From assembly GCA_011526085.1 (NCBI GenBank), contig WYBC01000017.1, positions 124,001 through 188,000 on the forward strand: 64,000 bases of DNA, given 5' to 3'. Shown one piece after another: positions 26,304 to 35,063 of this stretch. The notes under the pieces were generated by a model, which made no database searches, was not told the origin of the DNA, and saw only the letters and a list, made by a program, of their open reading frames with translations. The position numbers and the translations under genes were made by a program. The stretch's first letter is position 1; each line of letters starts with the position of its first letter. The DNA is from Lysobacter sp. Its GTDB lineage: Bacteria > Pseudomonadota > Gammaproteobacteria > Xanthomonadales > Xanthomonadaceae.

Positions 26304-28052
26304 TCAGTCTTCGAATGGGCGGATGGAATCGGGCACGAGTTTCGCGCCCTGCTGGCCCATCAACCGCTGCACGTCGGGATGGGCCATGAACTGTTCTTCG
26401 GCGGCGCTCTGCTTCGCGTCGCGCTGACGCTCGACACGCTGGTGCAGGGTTTCGACATGCGCGGGCTTGCCGGTCTCGAATTTCAGCTGCACCGGGCCAC
26501 CGAGCTGGGTCGACAGCGTATCGGTCAACGCCTTGATCAGGCCGGGCGCGCGCAGATGATCGTCGTCGGGCGACAGCGACAGGCGCATCGTGCCCTGTTC
26601 GTAGGCGATGAACGCGGCGTGCGCGGCGAGTTCGCGCGCGGGGCCGCGCAGGCCGCTGTGCGCGACCAGATCCAGCCAGCGGTCGTTGTCGATGTCCACC
26701 GATGGCGGCGCCGCGGACACCGCGGGCGTGGCCGCGGCGGGCGGTGCCGACACTTCGATCCGCGGCGAAGGCGTCGCGGCCGGTCGCGGTTCCGGTGCGG
26801 CGGGGTTGTCCATCGCGGCCGCGGGCAAGGGCCGCGACATCGACGGCGCCGGTTTCGCGGGTGCGCCGGCGAGCGCGGCGCGGGCCGTGTCCGGACCGCG
26901 CGCACCGCTCGCGGCGGGCGCATCGACCGTCGTCGCCCCGCCCTCCGCGGGACGGAACGCCAGCATCCGCAGCGCGGTCATCTCGAAACCGCCGCGGGTG
27001 CTCGGTGCGAGCCCGATGTCGCGACGACCGTGCAGGGCCATCTGGTACCAGAGCTGCACGACTTCCGGCCGCAGCCGGCCGGCCAGCGCATCGATGTCGA
27101 CGCCATCGGCTTCGATCTCCGCCGACGGCACCAGTTGCCGCACCTGGATCCGGTGCAACGCCTCGGCCAGGGCGTCGAGCACCCCGCCCCAGTCCGGAGA
27201 AAAATCGGCCAGCGCGGCGATCTCGGCCAGCAGCGCCGCGCCATCGCCATCCGCCAGCGCGTCCAGCACCGCGCCGACGCGCATGCGATCGACCGTACCG
27301 AGCATGGTGGCGACGCCGGCATCGGTGAGCGGCGCGCCCGCGCCGCCGTCGATGGTGCTGCTGGCGCCGGTGTAGGCGATGGCCTGGTCGAGCAGCGACA
27401 GCCCGTCGCGCAGGCTGCCGTCGGCGGCCCTGGCGAGCTGGCGGATCGCGCCGGGCTCGACGGGAATGCCCTCGGCCGCCAGGATCTTCGACATCTGCCC
27501 CTGGATCTGGGGCTCTTCCAGCCGCTTGAGATTGAACTGCAGGCAGCGCGACAGCACGGTCACCGGCAGTTTCTGCGGGTCGGTGGTCGCGAGGAGGAAT
27601 TTCACGTGCCCCGGCGGCTCTTCCAGCGTCTTCAGCAGGGCGTTGAACGCCGACTTCGACAGCATGTGCACTTCGTCGATCAGGTAGACCTTCACCCGGC
27701 CGCGCGAGGGCATGTACTGGGCGTTGTCGATCACCTCGCGGACATCGTCCACGCCGGTGTTGCTGGCGGCGTCGATTTCCAGCAGATCGATGAACCGCCC
27801 GGCGTCGATGTCGCGGCAGGCGTTGCACTCGCCGCAGGGTTCGGCCGAGGTGCCGCGTTCGCAGTTCAGCGATTTCGCGAAGATCCGGGCGATGGTGGTC
27901 TTGCCCACCCCGCGGGTACCGGTGAACAGGAAGGCGTGGTGCACCCGACCGGTATCGAGGGCATTGGTGAGCGCGCGGACGACATGCTCCTGCCCGACCA
28001 GTTCGGCGAAACGCTTGGGGCGCCACTTGCGGGCGAGGACGAGGTAGGACAT
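26304..28052 (-). CDS. dnaX: DNA polymerase III subunit tau/gamma
   Basis: A 582-residue clamp-loader ATPase. Walker A is GTRGVGKT at 45-52. The zinc module uses Cys64, Cys73, Cys76 and Cys79. Walker B and the sensor are LIDEVHMLS. The C-terminal third has a Pro/Ala-rich linker (about 375-470), then a tau-type domain that would bind the polymerase alpha subunit ([21 protein letters not shown]). I looked for a slippery sequence that would give the short gamma form and found none, so probably only tau is made. It is the first gene of dnaX-ybaB-recR and is divergent from tRNA-Ser. An earlier in-frame GTG two codons upstream is possible. Confidence 0.96.
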   Translation of the reverse strand: MSYLVLARKWRPKRFAELVGQEHVVRALTNALDTGRVHHAFLFTGTRGVGKTTIARIFAKSLNCERGTSAEPCGECNACRDIDAGRFIDLLEIDAASNTGVDDVREVIDNAQYMPSRGRVKVYLIDEVHMLSKSAFNALLKTLEEPPGHVKFLLATTDPQKLPVTVLSRCLQFNLKRLEEPQIQGQMSKILAAEGIPVEPGAIRQLARAADGSLRDGLSLLDQAIAYTGASSTIDGGAGAPLTDAGVATMLGTVDRMRVGAVLDALADGDGAALLAEIAALADFSPDWGGVLDALAEALHRIQVRQLVPSAEIEADGVDIDALAGRLRPEVVQLWYQMALHGRRDIGLAPSTRGGFEMTALRMLAFRPAEGGATTVDAPAASGARGPDTARAALAGAPAKPAPSMSRPLPAAAMDNPAAPEPRPAATPSPRIEVSAPPAAATPAVSAAPPSVDIDNDRWLDLVAHSGLRGPARELAAHAAFIAYEQGTMRLSLSPDDDHLRAPGLIKALTDTLSTQLGGPVQLKFETGKPAHVETLHQRVERQRDAKQSAAEEQFMAHPDVQRLMGQQGAKLVPDSIRPFED

Positions 28053-28115
28053 GCCCACATTCTGCCACGCGCGGCACCGCGGCCGCGGCTCCGGCGAGCC
28101 CCATGCGGATCTTCC

Positions 28116-28144
28116 TTGTCCGCGCGGGGCCGGCCGGCTAGAAT
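28116..28144 (+). promoter_or_regulatory. Promoter of tRNA-Ser(GGA)
   Basis: TTGTCC, 17 bases, TAGAAT. The predicted start would be near 28151, about 38 bases before the mature tRNA. Confidence 0.7.
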
Positions 28145-28188
28145 TGGCGGTCCTGAACGCGAGGGATCGCGTCGCGGGAGCAGTACCC

Positions 28189-28281
28189 GGAGAGGTGTCC
28201 GAGTGGTTGAAGGAGCACGCCTGGAAAGTGTGTAAGCGTCTAAACCGCGCTTCGGGGGTTCGAATCCCCCTCTCTCCGCCA
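28189..28281 (+). tRNA. tRNA-Ser, anticodon GGA
   Basis: A class II tRNA of 93 bases with CCA encoded. The 5' part GGTGTCCGAGTGGTTGAAGG and the anticodon arm CGCCTGGAAAGTGTG closely match the Escherichia coli tRNA-Ser with anticodon GGA. The variable arm is long, the T arm is GGGGGTTCGAATCCCCC, and the acceptor stem ends with G73 and CCA. It reads serine codons UCC and UCU. It is followed about 40 bases later by the SRP RNA, and both are probably made from the promoter upstream of the tRNA. Confidence 0.97.
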
Positions 28282-28319
28282 GTTTCAAGTTCGTCAGCGT
28301 CGCTGATGCAACGTCTATG

Positions 28320-28425
28320 GTGGCCCCGTCGGCCCCTCGCGACGCTAGATCGAAAACCCCGCCAGGGCCGGAAGGCAGCAACGGTATCGGTCGATGCGGG
28401 TGCCGAGGTCAGCCGGCGGGGCCAT
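28320..28425 (+). ncRNA. ffs: Signal recognition particle 4.5S RNA
   Basis: The invariant core GGGCCGGAAGGCAGCAACGG at about 28364-28383 (GGAA tetraloop plus the symmetric internal loop that binds Ffh) identifies the bacterial small SRP RNA. The two ends pair (TGGCCCCGTCGGC with GCCGGCGGGGCCA), giving the single long hairpin of about 105 bases. Together with Ffh it targets membrane proteins to the Sec translocon. The exact ends are estimated from pairing, within about five bases. Its position beside tRNA-Ser and dnaX is as I recall from other Xanthomonadaceae. Confidence 0.93.
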
Positions 28426-28753
28426 CGCCATTCATGGGCTACGCCCATGAATCCCAAGGTTCGCAAAGCGAACCTTGGGCCCCGGGGTTCATGCGATGCC
28501 TTCCATGGCGATGCGACACCGCTCTCCGGATGATCCGGCCCGGCCATCCTTGGCCGGGCGTTCGTGGCCACGCGCGGCAATGCCGCGCAAGCGTGGCCAC
28601 TTGCCAAGGGGGCTCCGCTCCAGCGAGCGATTCGGCGAAAGCGGAGCATGGCGCTTCGCCGTCATCCCGAGCACGGCGAGGGACCTGCTTGATCCCTCCG
28701 CTATTCGCTCCTGAAGACGACACAACGACGTTCTCCGAGCACCGGGCCCGGGG
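28426..28753. other. Gene-free, repeat-rich stretch after ffs
   Basis: About 330 bases without a gene. It holds three perfect inverted repeats: 28431-28451 (nine-base stem, loop TAC), 28453-28479 (12-base stem, loop AAA) and 28564-28600 (ten-base outer stem GTGGCCACGC plus an inner stem). Near 28659-28673 is GCCGTCATCCCGAGC, which recurs inverted at 43694-43708. One of the first two hairpins may end the tRNA-ffs transcript, although neither has a T-run. Confidence 0.7.
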
Positions 28754-30313
28754 TCACTGCGGCGGCGAGTAGTCGCTCATGCAACCGTTCACGGTGACGT
28801 TCTGGTACGACTGGATGTTGCCGCTGGCGAGGCCGGCGGACACCGACGCCAACACATTGCCGCTCGGGCACAGCGTCCACGACTGCGGGATCGCGGTGCG
28901 GGCGAAGACATTGCCCTGTACCGTCGCGCTGCGCATGCCGGAAACGACGATGCCGGCCCCGAAGCGGGTCGCGATCCCCGCGGTCGTGTTGCCGTTGGCG
29001 GTGCCGCCGGTGCCGATGTGTCCGTTTCCGAACCACGGCCGCGAGCCCACCGACAGGCCGATGATGAAATGGGTATCCGGCGCGCTCCAGAGCGTGTTGT
29101 TGCTGAGCGAAGCTCCGCTGAAATCCGGATCGCCGCTGCGCCCGGACAACGGATCGAACGCCAGCCCGCCGAAAGCGGAATTGCCGGCGTTGATCACGGT
29201 GTTGTATTCGACGGTCGAGCGCTGCACCGCCGGATGCGCGGTGAACAGCACGATGCCGACATCGGTCGCATCGATGATTTCGTTGTAGCGCGCGATGGTG
29301 TTTTCGCAGCCGAGGCTCAAGCCGTCGGTCCAGGTCTGGTTGAAATGACCGCTGGAATAGGCCGTGATCACGTTGCTGGTGACGGTATTCGACGCGCAGG
29401 GGCGTCCGTCCAGCGCGCCGAAGGAGTGGACGTTGCTCCAGCCGCGGGAATTGCCCATGAAATTCTCGTGCACCAGCGCCGAGGCGCCGCCGAAGATCTC
29501 GACGTTGATCGCGGGCAGGATGAACCCGCTGGACTGGCGGCGCGCACCGTCGATCCACAGATTGCGCACCGCGCCAGCGCCGTTGGTGTCGGCCGCGTTG
29601 ATCCTCACCATCGCCTGCGCGAAGTCTCCGTTGCGCACCAGGCGCGCCATCAGGCCATGGCGGCGCGGATTCGGCAGTCCCCAGGTCGCCAGGGTGATGC
29701 CGCGGTCCAGATCGATCGGCCGATCCAGATACACCACCGATTTCTGCTTGAGATAGACCGTGCTGTAGGACGGCGCTGCGTCGATGATCGACTGCAGTTG
29801 CTGCGCGGTGATGTTCTCGTAACCTCCGCTGCCGGAGGTGGGAATGCGGATGGCGACGCTGTTGCCGAGGGTGTCGAAGGAATAGGTGCCGCCATTGCAG
29901 ATGTCGCCGACCAGCTGGCCGAATTCGGCCGAGGTGAAGAAGGCGTTCGCGAGCGAGGACACGTTCATCGTGCCGTTGTCGAGCGTGGACCGCCAATGGT
30001 TGTAGCCGGCGGCGTCGGGCTCGCGATTGAGAATGGCGCGGTACATCAGCAGCACGTGGGCGGCGTTGTCGTAGCCCAGGGCGGTGTATTCGGCGGAGGT
30101 GAACACCGAGGCGCCCCACAGTCGCAGCAGGGTCTGGTCGCAACCGTGCTGCTGGTAATAGCCGACCGCGCCCTGCCAGCCGCCCGGATCGGGCGCGCGG
30201 CCGAGCGCTTCGGTATACATCTTGGCGATGAACTGGCCGGGGACGGCAGCCGCGGCTTCGACGGCGGGAACGGCTGCCAGCGCGGCGGCGAGCGCGATGG
30301 AACGGAAGATCAT
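28754..30313 (-). CDS. Secreted DUF4214 plus parallel beta-helix protein
   Basis: A 519-residue exported protein. A Sec signal peptide covers about 1-22 ([18 protein letters not shown]). Residues of about 23-120 form a DUF4214-like domain with two copies of the pattern MYTEALGRAPDPGGW ... LLMYRAILNREPDAAGYNHW, known from proteins such as allergen-like and repeat surface proteins. From about 130 to the end, the sequence is rich in short Asn/Gly/Val turns (YNEIIDATDVGIVLF, NNTLWS, QGNVFART) typical of a right-handed parallel beta-helix of the pectate-lyase type. No obvious catalytic site is visible. AAGGAG lies eight bases before the ATG at 30313. It is probably a polysaccharide-binding or -cleaving protein; the substrate is unknown. 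Confidence 0.78.
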   Translation of the reverse strand: MIFRSIALAAALAAVPAVEAAAAVPGQFIAKMYTEALGRAPDPGGWQGAVGYYQQHGCDQTLLRLWGASVFTSAEYTALGYDNAAHVLLMYRAILNREPDAAGYNHWRSTLDNGTMNVSSLANAFFTSAEFGQLVGDICNGGTYSFDTLGNSVAIRIPTSGSGGYENITAQQLQSIIDAAPSYSTVYLKQKSVVYLDRPIDLDRGITLATWGLPNPRRHGLMARLVRNGDFAQAMVRINAADTNGAGAVRNLWIDGARRQSSGFILPAINVEIFGGASALVHENFMGNSRGWSNVHSFGALDGRPCASNTVTSNVITAYSSGHFNQTWTDGLSLGCENTIARYNEIIDATDVGIVLFTAHPAVQRSTVEYNTVINAGNSAFGGLAFDPLSGRSGDPDFSGASLSNNTLWSAPDTHFIIGLSVGSRPWFGNGHIGTGGTANGNTTAGIATRFGAGIVVSGMRSATVQGNVFARTAIPQSWTLCPSGNVLASVSAGLASGNIQSYQNVTVNGCMSDYSPPQ

Positions 30314-30542
30314 GGCCTGGACTCCTTGTTGGGCGGTGGCGGTCGTGCAGCGATGGCATGCGATGCGCGGGATCGCACATCCATGGCGATTCGATGGGCG
30401 TCGGGAATCGACGCGGCGATACTGCCACGACGCATGCGCGCACTCCATGGACGGATCGTGCCATGGCGCCCGCAGCAGGGGCGCCGTCTCGTTCTCAAGG
30501 CATCCCGGGACCGTCGTTGCCTGCCGTCATCGGCGGGACGCG

Positions 30543-30980
30543 TCAGTCGGAATGCGCGGCCTGATCCGGATGCAGCCACGCGGCATCGCCTTCGGCGTAG
30601 CGCTCGTGCTTCCAGATCGGCACGCGCGCTTTCACTTCATCGATGATCCAGCGGCAGGCGGCGAACGCGGCGTCGCGGTGCGCGGCGCTCGTTCCGACCC
30701 ACACCGCGAGATCGCCCACCGCGAGATCGCCGACGCGATGCACGCAGGCGGCGTCGGCGACGGCGAACCTCGCCAGCGCTTCCTCGACGATCTTCGCGCC
30801 TTCGGCCTCGGCCAGTGCGACATAGGCTTCGTACCGCAGCCCGAGCGCGGCGCGGCCGTCGTTGTGATTGCGCACCCAGCCCTCGAAACTCGCATAGGCG
30901 CCCGCTTCCGCGCGCAGCAGGCGCGCGCGCAGCGGGGCGATGTCGAAGGGGGCGTCTGCGAGCGAGAAACGATGCGTCAT
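30543..30980 (-). CDS. moaE: Molybdopterin synthase catalytic subunit MoaE
   Basis: A 145-residue MoaE, which with MoaD inserts the two dithiolene sulfurs into precursor Z. Conserved features are SFEGWVRNHNDGR, YEAY, VHRVGDL at 80-86, HRDAAFAACRW and the catalytic-region lysines Lys117 and Lys124 (VPIWKHE). Length is normal. The ATG at 30980 lies one base past the moaD stop. It is the last gene of the kdkA-MBL-moaA-phyH-moaC-moaD-moaE run. Confidence 0.95.
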   Translation of the reverse strand: MTHRFSLADAPFDIAPLRARLLRAEAGAYASFEGWVRNHNDGRAALGLRYEAYVALAEAEGAKIVEEALARFAVADAACVHRVGDLAVGDLAVWVGTSAAHRDAAFAACRWIIDEVKARVPIWKHERYAEGDAAWLHPDQAAHSD

Positions 30981-30981
30981 G

Positions 30982-31221
30982 TCAGCCGCCCGAGACCGGT
31001 GGAATGAACGCGATCTCGGCGCCATCGCCCGCCACATCGTCCCAGCGCGCGAACGCGCCGTTCGCCGCCACCCGCAAGCGATCGACCGGCAGGGCGAACC
31101 CATGTTTCGCCTGCAGCGCGAGATACAGCGCGCGCAGATCGCCATCGTGATCGACGGTCTCGCTCTCGACGCCGGCGGAGTCGCGCAGGCTCGCGAAGTA
31201 CAGCACGCGCAACGTCGCCAT
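30982..31221 (-). CDS. moaD: Molybdopterin synthase sulfur carrier MoaD
   Basis: A 79-residue ubiquitin-fold sulfur carrier ending in the required Gly-Gly (FIPPVSGG), where the thiocarboxylate is formed. It starts RVLYFASLRD and has the NGAFARWDD and DGAEIAFIPP segments typical of MoaD. Its ATG shares one base with the moaC stop (TGATG), so the two are coupled. It works with MoaE, encoded next. Confidence 0.95.
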   Translation of the reverse strand: MATLRVLYFASLRDSAGVESETVDHDGDLRALYLALQAKHGFALPVDRLRVAANGAFARWDDVAGDGAEIAFIPPVSGG

Positions 31222-31745
31222 CAGGCCTTCTCTCTGGAGCGGGACGCGATCGTGCCAACCGCGATCTCGCCGAAATCGCGCTTGCCGCCGCGCTTGCCGC
31301 GCAGCTTCGCCGGCCCCAGCACGATCGCATGCGACAGCGCCTTGCACATGTCGTAGACGGTGAGCGCGGCGACCGTGGCGCCGGTCAGCGCCTCCATCTC
31401 GACGCCGGTGCGATGGGTGACGGTCACGGTGCAGACGATCTCCAGTTCGCGTTCGCCGCGCCAGTCGACGACGAAGCGGATGCCGTCGATCGGCAGCGGA
31501 TGGCAGAACGGAATCAGTTCGTGCGTGCGCTTCACCGCCAGCGTTCCGGCGACGATCGCGGTCTCGACCACGCCGCCCTTCGCGCTTTTCAGGCCGTTTT
31601 TCCGCAATTGCATGGCGACCGCCGCCGGGAACTTCACCCGGCATTCGGCGGTGGCGGCGCGCGCGCTCACCGCCTTCGCGGACACGTCGACCATGGCCGG
31701 GCGGCCATCGGCGTCGAGATGAGTCAATCCTGTCCGCCTGTTCAC
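31221..31745 (-). CDS. moaC: Cyclic pyranopterin monophosphate synthase MoaC
   Basis: A 174-residue MoaC, which forms the cyclic phosphate of precursor Z after MoaA. The diagnostic stretches are MVDVSAKAV near residue 18, the catalytic-region [16 protein letters not shown] and YDMCKAL. There is no ATG before the conserved LTHLDADG segment, so a GTG at 31745 is proposed; it overlaps the stop of the upstream dioxygenase gene (GTGA). The C terminus is slightly longer and more basic than usual ([15 protein letters not shown]), which is a minor oddity. Confidence 0.93.
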   Translation of the reverse strand: MNRRTGLTHLDADGRPAMVDVSAKAVSARAATAECRVKFPAAVAMQLRKNGLKSAKGGVVETAIVAGTLAVKRTHELIPFCHPLPIDGIRFVVDWRGERELEIVCTVTVTHRTGVEMEALTGATVAALTVYDMCKALSHAIVLGPAKLRGKRGGKRDFGEIAVGTIASRSREKA

Positions 31746-32413
31746 ACCGCGATCCTCCACTGCAATCCGCAGCCCGGATCCCGCGGCGCGAACAGGAAAT
31801 GCAATACCCGGCGCCCGTTCGGGCGTCCAGCCTTCGACGACGCATGCAGCAGCAACGGCCGCATCAGCAACAGATCGCCGGCATCGGCCGCGCATACGAT
31901 CTCGTCCCCGCGTTTGTCCATCGCCGCGATCCGCGCCGGACTCAGTCGTCCCAGATGATGCGACCCCGGCACCACGCGCAGCGCGCCCGTCTCGTCGTCA
32001 CAGGCATCGAGATGCAACCGCACCGCGAGCAGCGCATCGAGCAGATCGACCGGCGGCTGTACGTAATGTCCATCCTCTTTCATCGACCAGCCGGACAGCG
32101 CCGGATGTTCAACGGGCGCATCGACCGGAATCGAAAGATCCTGGTGGTACGGCACCTTCCAGTTGCAGTCGGGCGCTTTTCGGAACAGCGTGCACTGCAC
32201 CGCCACGGAATCCTCGGGCAGCAAGCCCGTCGCCTGCAGCCGGTCGCGAATCGGTGCGACCAATGCCGCGCACCACGCACGGGCGAGCAGATTGCGCGAA
32301 CCCGCATCGCCCGCATCCAGCGCGGCGTCGATCGGCAGCGACGCCAGCGTCGCGCGCGGAAGGCCGGACGGCACGCGCAGCCAGCCGTCGTCGGCGAACG
32401 TGGAAAGCGGCAT
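31742..32413 (-). CDS. PhyH-type Fe(II)/2-oxoglutarate dioxygenase
   Basis: A 223-residue protein of the phytanoyl-CoA dioxygenase family. The iron ligands are His90 and Asp92 (YHQD) and His190 (LLLHASSKA), and an Arg at 201 or 202 (NGRRVLHF) would bind 2-oxoglutarate. [10 protein letters not shown] is the usual strand before the distal His. The substrate is unknown. It lies between moaA (four bases upstream) and moaC (GTGA overlap), so it is co-translated with molybdenum cofactor genes although no role for it in that pathway is known to me. Confidence 0.85.
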   Translation of the reverse strand: MPLSTFADDGWLRVPSGLPRATLASLPIDAALDAGDAGSRNLLARAWCAALVAPIRDRLQATGLLPEDSVAVQCTLFRKAPDCNWKVPYHQDLSIPVDAPVEHPALSGWSMKEDGHYVQPPVDLLDALLAVRLHLDACDDETGALRVVPGSHHLGRLSPARIAAMDKRGDEIVCAADAGDLLLMRPLLLHASSKAGRPNGRRVLHFLFAPRDPGCGLQWRIAV

Positions 32414-32417
32414 GCGC

Positions 32418-33437
32418 TCAGCCCCCCACCAGATACATCTCGACGCGCTTGCGCGGCGCGACGTGGCCGCTGCGCAGTTCGCTGTAGCGATCGCCGCGCC
32501 CGCGCCACAGCGCCGCGAGCCGCGCGTCGAATGCGTCGTCGCCGAGCCACGGACGCAGATCGGTGCCCTCGCCCGCGAACAGGCAGGTGTACAACCGTCC
32601 GTCGGCGGAGACGCGGGCGCGATGGCAATCGCCGCAGAACGGCGCGGAGATCGAACTGACGAAGCCGACTTCGCCGCCGCCGTCGTCGAACGCGTGGCGG
32701 GCGGCGACCTCGCCGCGATACTGCGGCCCGAGCGGATGCAGCGGCCAGCGCGCATGGAGGGTGTCGCGCAGCTCCGCCGACGGCACCACCCGCGTGGCGT
32801 CCCAGTCGTTGCAGGTGCCGACATCCATGTATTCGATGAAACGCAGGGTGTGGCCGTGGGTGCGCGCGAACGCCGTCAGCGGCAGCGCCTGATCGTCGTT
32901 GATGCCGCGCTGCACGACGCAGTTGAGCTTGATCTTCGCGAAGCCCGCCGCACGCGCGGCGTCGATGCCGCGCAAGACCTCGGCGAGATCGCCGCGACCG
33001 CCGGAGAGCGCCGCGAACTGGGCCGGATCGAGCGTATCCAGACTGACCGTGACCCGATGCAGGCCGGCCTCGCGCAGCGCGCGCGCCTGCGCGGCGAGCA
33101 GGCTGCCGTTGGTGGTCAGCGCGATGTCGTCGAGACCCTCGATGGCCGCGAGCCGCGCGATCAGCTCGGGCAGGCGTTTGCGCAGCAGCGGTTCGCCGCC
33201 GGTGATGCGCAGTTTGCGTACGCCCACGCGCGCGAATCCGCGCACCAGGCGTTCGATCTCGTCGAACGACAGACGCGACGCGGCGTCGAGGCCGTAGTCG
33301 TCGGGAACGCGCTCCGCCGGCATGCAGTAGGGGCAGCGGAAGTTGCAGGCTTCGATCACCGACAGGCGCAGGTCGTGCAGCGCACGGCCGAGGCGGTCGC
33401 GCGGCAGGTCGGAAGGTCGGGGCACGGCGTTCATCAT
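32418..33437 (-). CDS. moaA: GTP 3',8-cyclase MoaA
   Basis: A 339-residue radical-SAM enzyme that performs the first step of molybdenum cofactor synthesis on GTP. The SAM cluster motif is Cys31, Cys35 and Cys38 (CNFRCPYC). GGEPLLR binds SAM. The C-terminal second cluster uses CGDCHRARVSADGRLYTC, and the protein ends in the required Gly-Gly (YLVGG). Two tandem ATGs occur (33437, 33434). It begins 16 bases after the MBL-hydrolase gene and leads the moa part of the operon. moaB/mog are not in the window. Confidence 0.96.
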   Translation of the reverse strand: MMNAVPRPSDLPRDRLGRALHDLRLSVIEACNFRCPYCMPAERVPDDYGLDAASRLSFDEIERLVRGFARVGVRKLRITGGEPLLRKRLPELIARLAAIEGLDDIALTTNGSLLAAQARALREAGLHRVTVSLDTLDPAQFAALSGGRGDLAEVLRGIDAARAAGFAKIKLNCVVQRGINDDQALPLTAFARTHGHTLRFIEYMDVGTCNDWDATRVVPSAELRDTLHARWPLHPLGPQYRGEVAARHAFDDGGGEVGFVSSISAPFCGDCHRARVSADGRLYTCLFAGEGTDLRPWLGDDAFDARLAALWRGRGDRYSELRSGHVAPRKRVEMYLVGG

Positions 33438-33453
33438 CGCAAGAGTACGCGGG

Positions 33454-34248
33454 TCACGCCGGAAAGGAGGCGTCCGGCGCGGAATCGGTTGCGTCGAACG
33501 GGACGGCGCGCGCGGCGGTGGGCTCGGCCAGGGCCAGACATTCGCCCGGATCGGCCACCCGGTAACCGCGCGCCTTGAGCGTCTGGCCTTCGGCGGCGCC
33601 GACGTAGTGATACAGCACGCAGCGCGCCAGCAGTTCGTCGGGATATTCGCGTTCGAGGTCCTCGATGCCGCTGTGCGAGGGGTTGCCGCGCAGGGCGCAG
33701 TCGTGGGCGACGACTTCGCCGGCATCGGCCATCTTCGCCAGTGTTTCCGGAATCGGCCGGGTGTCGCCGGTCCACACCAGACTGCCGCGCAGGCGCAGGC
33801 CATAAGCGGTGCGCGGCCAGTGATGGCGGGTTTCGAACGTTTCCAGCCGCACGCCGTCGTGCCAGAAGGCGTCGCCGACCGGGATCACCCGGAAGGCGTC
33901 CCAGAAATTCGCGCCGCCCTCGGCGAGCACGTTCGGATAGTCGCCGACCCGCTGGTGCAGCAGCGGCACGAGGTGCGCCGGCACGTACAGCCGCGTGGAC
34001 TCGGCGCGACCGCCGAACATGCCATCGACGAACAGCCGCTCGAAACCGGCGACGTGATCGAGATGGGTGTGGGTGACGAACAGCGCGCGCGGCGCTTCGC
34101 CGTAGTGCGCGAGATACGCGGTGAGACCTTCCGCACCGCAGTCGATGGTCAGCCACGGCCGGCCATGGCGCTCGATGGTCGCCATCGCCGACCCCAGTTC
34201 GACCGCCGACGCATTGCCGACACCGTGAAACCGCAAAGCCCAGCCCAT
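33454..34248 (-). CDS. MBL-fold metallo-hydrolase
   Basis: A 264-residue metallo-beta-lactamase-fold protein. The metal motif is HTHLDH at 60-65 (His60, His62, Asp64, His65), with further ligand candidates in TGDTRP and HDCAL. The overall pattern (short, single-domain, TFETRHHW and SHSGIED segments) resembles RNase-Z-like or cyclic-nucleotide phosphodiesterase-like members. The substrate is unknown. It starts ten bases after kdkA ends and is followed 16 bases later by moaA, so it appears to be part of the same transcript. Confidence 0.85.
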   Translation of the reverse strand: MGWALRFHGVGNASAVELGSAMATIERHGRPWLTIDCGAEGLTAYLAHYGEAPRALFVTHTHLDHVAGFERLFVDGMFGGRAESTRLYVPAHLVPLLHQRVGDYPNVLAEGGANFWDAFRVIPVGDAFWHDGVRLETFETRHHWPRTAYGLRLRGSLVWTGDTRPIPETLAKMADAGEVVAHDCALRGNPSHSGIEDLEREYPDELLARCVLYHYVGAAEGQTLKARGYRVADPGECLALAEPTAARAVPFDATDSAPDASFPA

Positions 34249-34258
34249 CGTCGATCGC

Positions 34259-35047
34259 CTACGTGCCGCGTTGCCAGCGCGCATCGTACGCGCTGCGGAG
34301 CGTGGCGTAATCCCTGTCGACCTCGGCGACGCTGCGCGCACCGCGCAACTTGTGCAGCGAACGCTGCAGGCGCGCGAGGTTCTTCTCGCGCCAGCCGGTG
34401 GCCGGAATCCGCAGCTGACTGCGGTCCAGATCGATCGCCCAGCCCTTGCCGGCATCGTCGAACAGCAGGTTGTGGGCGTTGAGATCGGCGTGATCGAGGC
34501 CCGCGCGGTGCAGGCGCGCGATCAGTTGCCCCGCCTGCGCCCACGGTGCGGCGCTGCCGTCCGCGGCGGCGCGGTCGGCCAGCGATTTCACGTCCTGCAG
34601 GCGTTCCAGCAGGATGCCGGCGCGGTACCAGAATCCCTGGCGCCAATAGATGGCGGCGATCGGTCGCGGCACCGGCAGGCTGCGGCGGATCAGTTCGCGC
34701 AGCAGCCGGAACTCCTCGAAGCTGCGGATCGTCGAGGCCCCGCGCCAGACGTGCTTCTCGCGGCTGAAACGGGCGGCGAAACCGCCGCGCAGGTAATGCC
34801 GCAACACCGCCGGCCCGAAACCGCCTTCGGCCGCGCCGCCGTCGACGAACCAGGCGCCGCCGCGTCCACCGCTGCCGACCCGTTGCGCACGCTCGCCCCA
34901 CCAGGCCGGATCGAACCAGCCCGGGGTCACCGCCGCGGGTCCGGCTTGCCGCAGACGCGCGGCGTCGAACAGAATCGCCCCACCCGCCCCCGTTCCGCCC
35001 GCATCGCGGAAGGGCATCAGGCTTTCGCTGGCGTCGAAGGCGACCAT
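34259..35047 (-). CDS. kdkA: 3-deoxy-D-manno-octulosonic acid kinase KdkA
   Basis: A 262-residue Kdo kinase of the WaaP/protein-kinase-like fold, which phosphorylates the Kdo residue of lipid A precursor at position 4 on the cytoplasmic side. The catalytic loop HADLNAHN (186-193, Asp188) and the metal-binding IDLDRSQL are clear, as are RHYLRGGF near 83 and the REKHVW segment. Length fits the Haemophilus-type enzyme. It is divergent from a heptosyltransferase-like gene with only 16 bases between starts, a sensible lipopolysaccharide-core pair. Confidence 0.92.
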   Translation of the reverse strand: MVAFDASESLMPFRDAGGTGAGGAILFDAARLRQAGPAAVTPGWFDPAWWGERAQRVGSGGRGGAWFVDGGAAEGGFGPAVLRHYLRGGFAARFSREKHVWRGASTIRSFEEFRLLRELIRRSLPVPRPIAAIYWRQGFWYRAGILLERLQDVKSLADRAAADGSAAPWAQAGQLIARLHRAGLDHADLNAHNLLFDDAGKGWAIDLDRSQLRIPATGWREKNLARLQRSLHKLRGARSVAEVDRDYATLRSAYDARWQRGT

Positions 35048-35063
35048 TTCCCGAGTCTATCAA

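Noticed and set aside
26304-28052. Programmed frameshift in dnaX giving the gamma form
   Set aside because: No A-rich or T-rich slippery heptamer with a following hairpin was found near the boundary of the ATPase and C-terminal parts; the region is GC-rich.
33438-35047. Molybdenum cofactor riboswitch before moaA
   Set aside because: moaA is only 16 bases from the MBL gene and 1.6 kb from the operon start, and no structured leader is visible.
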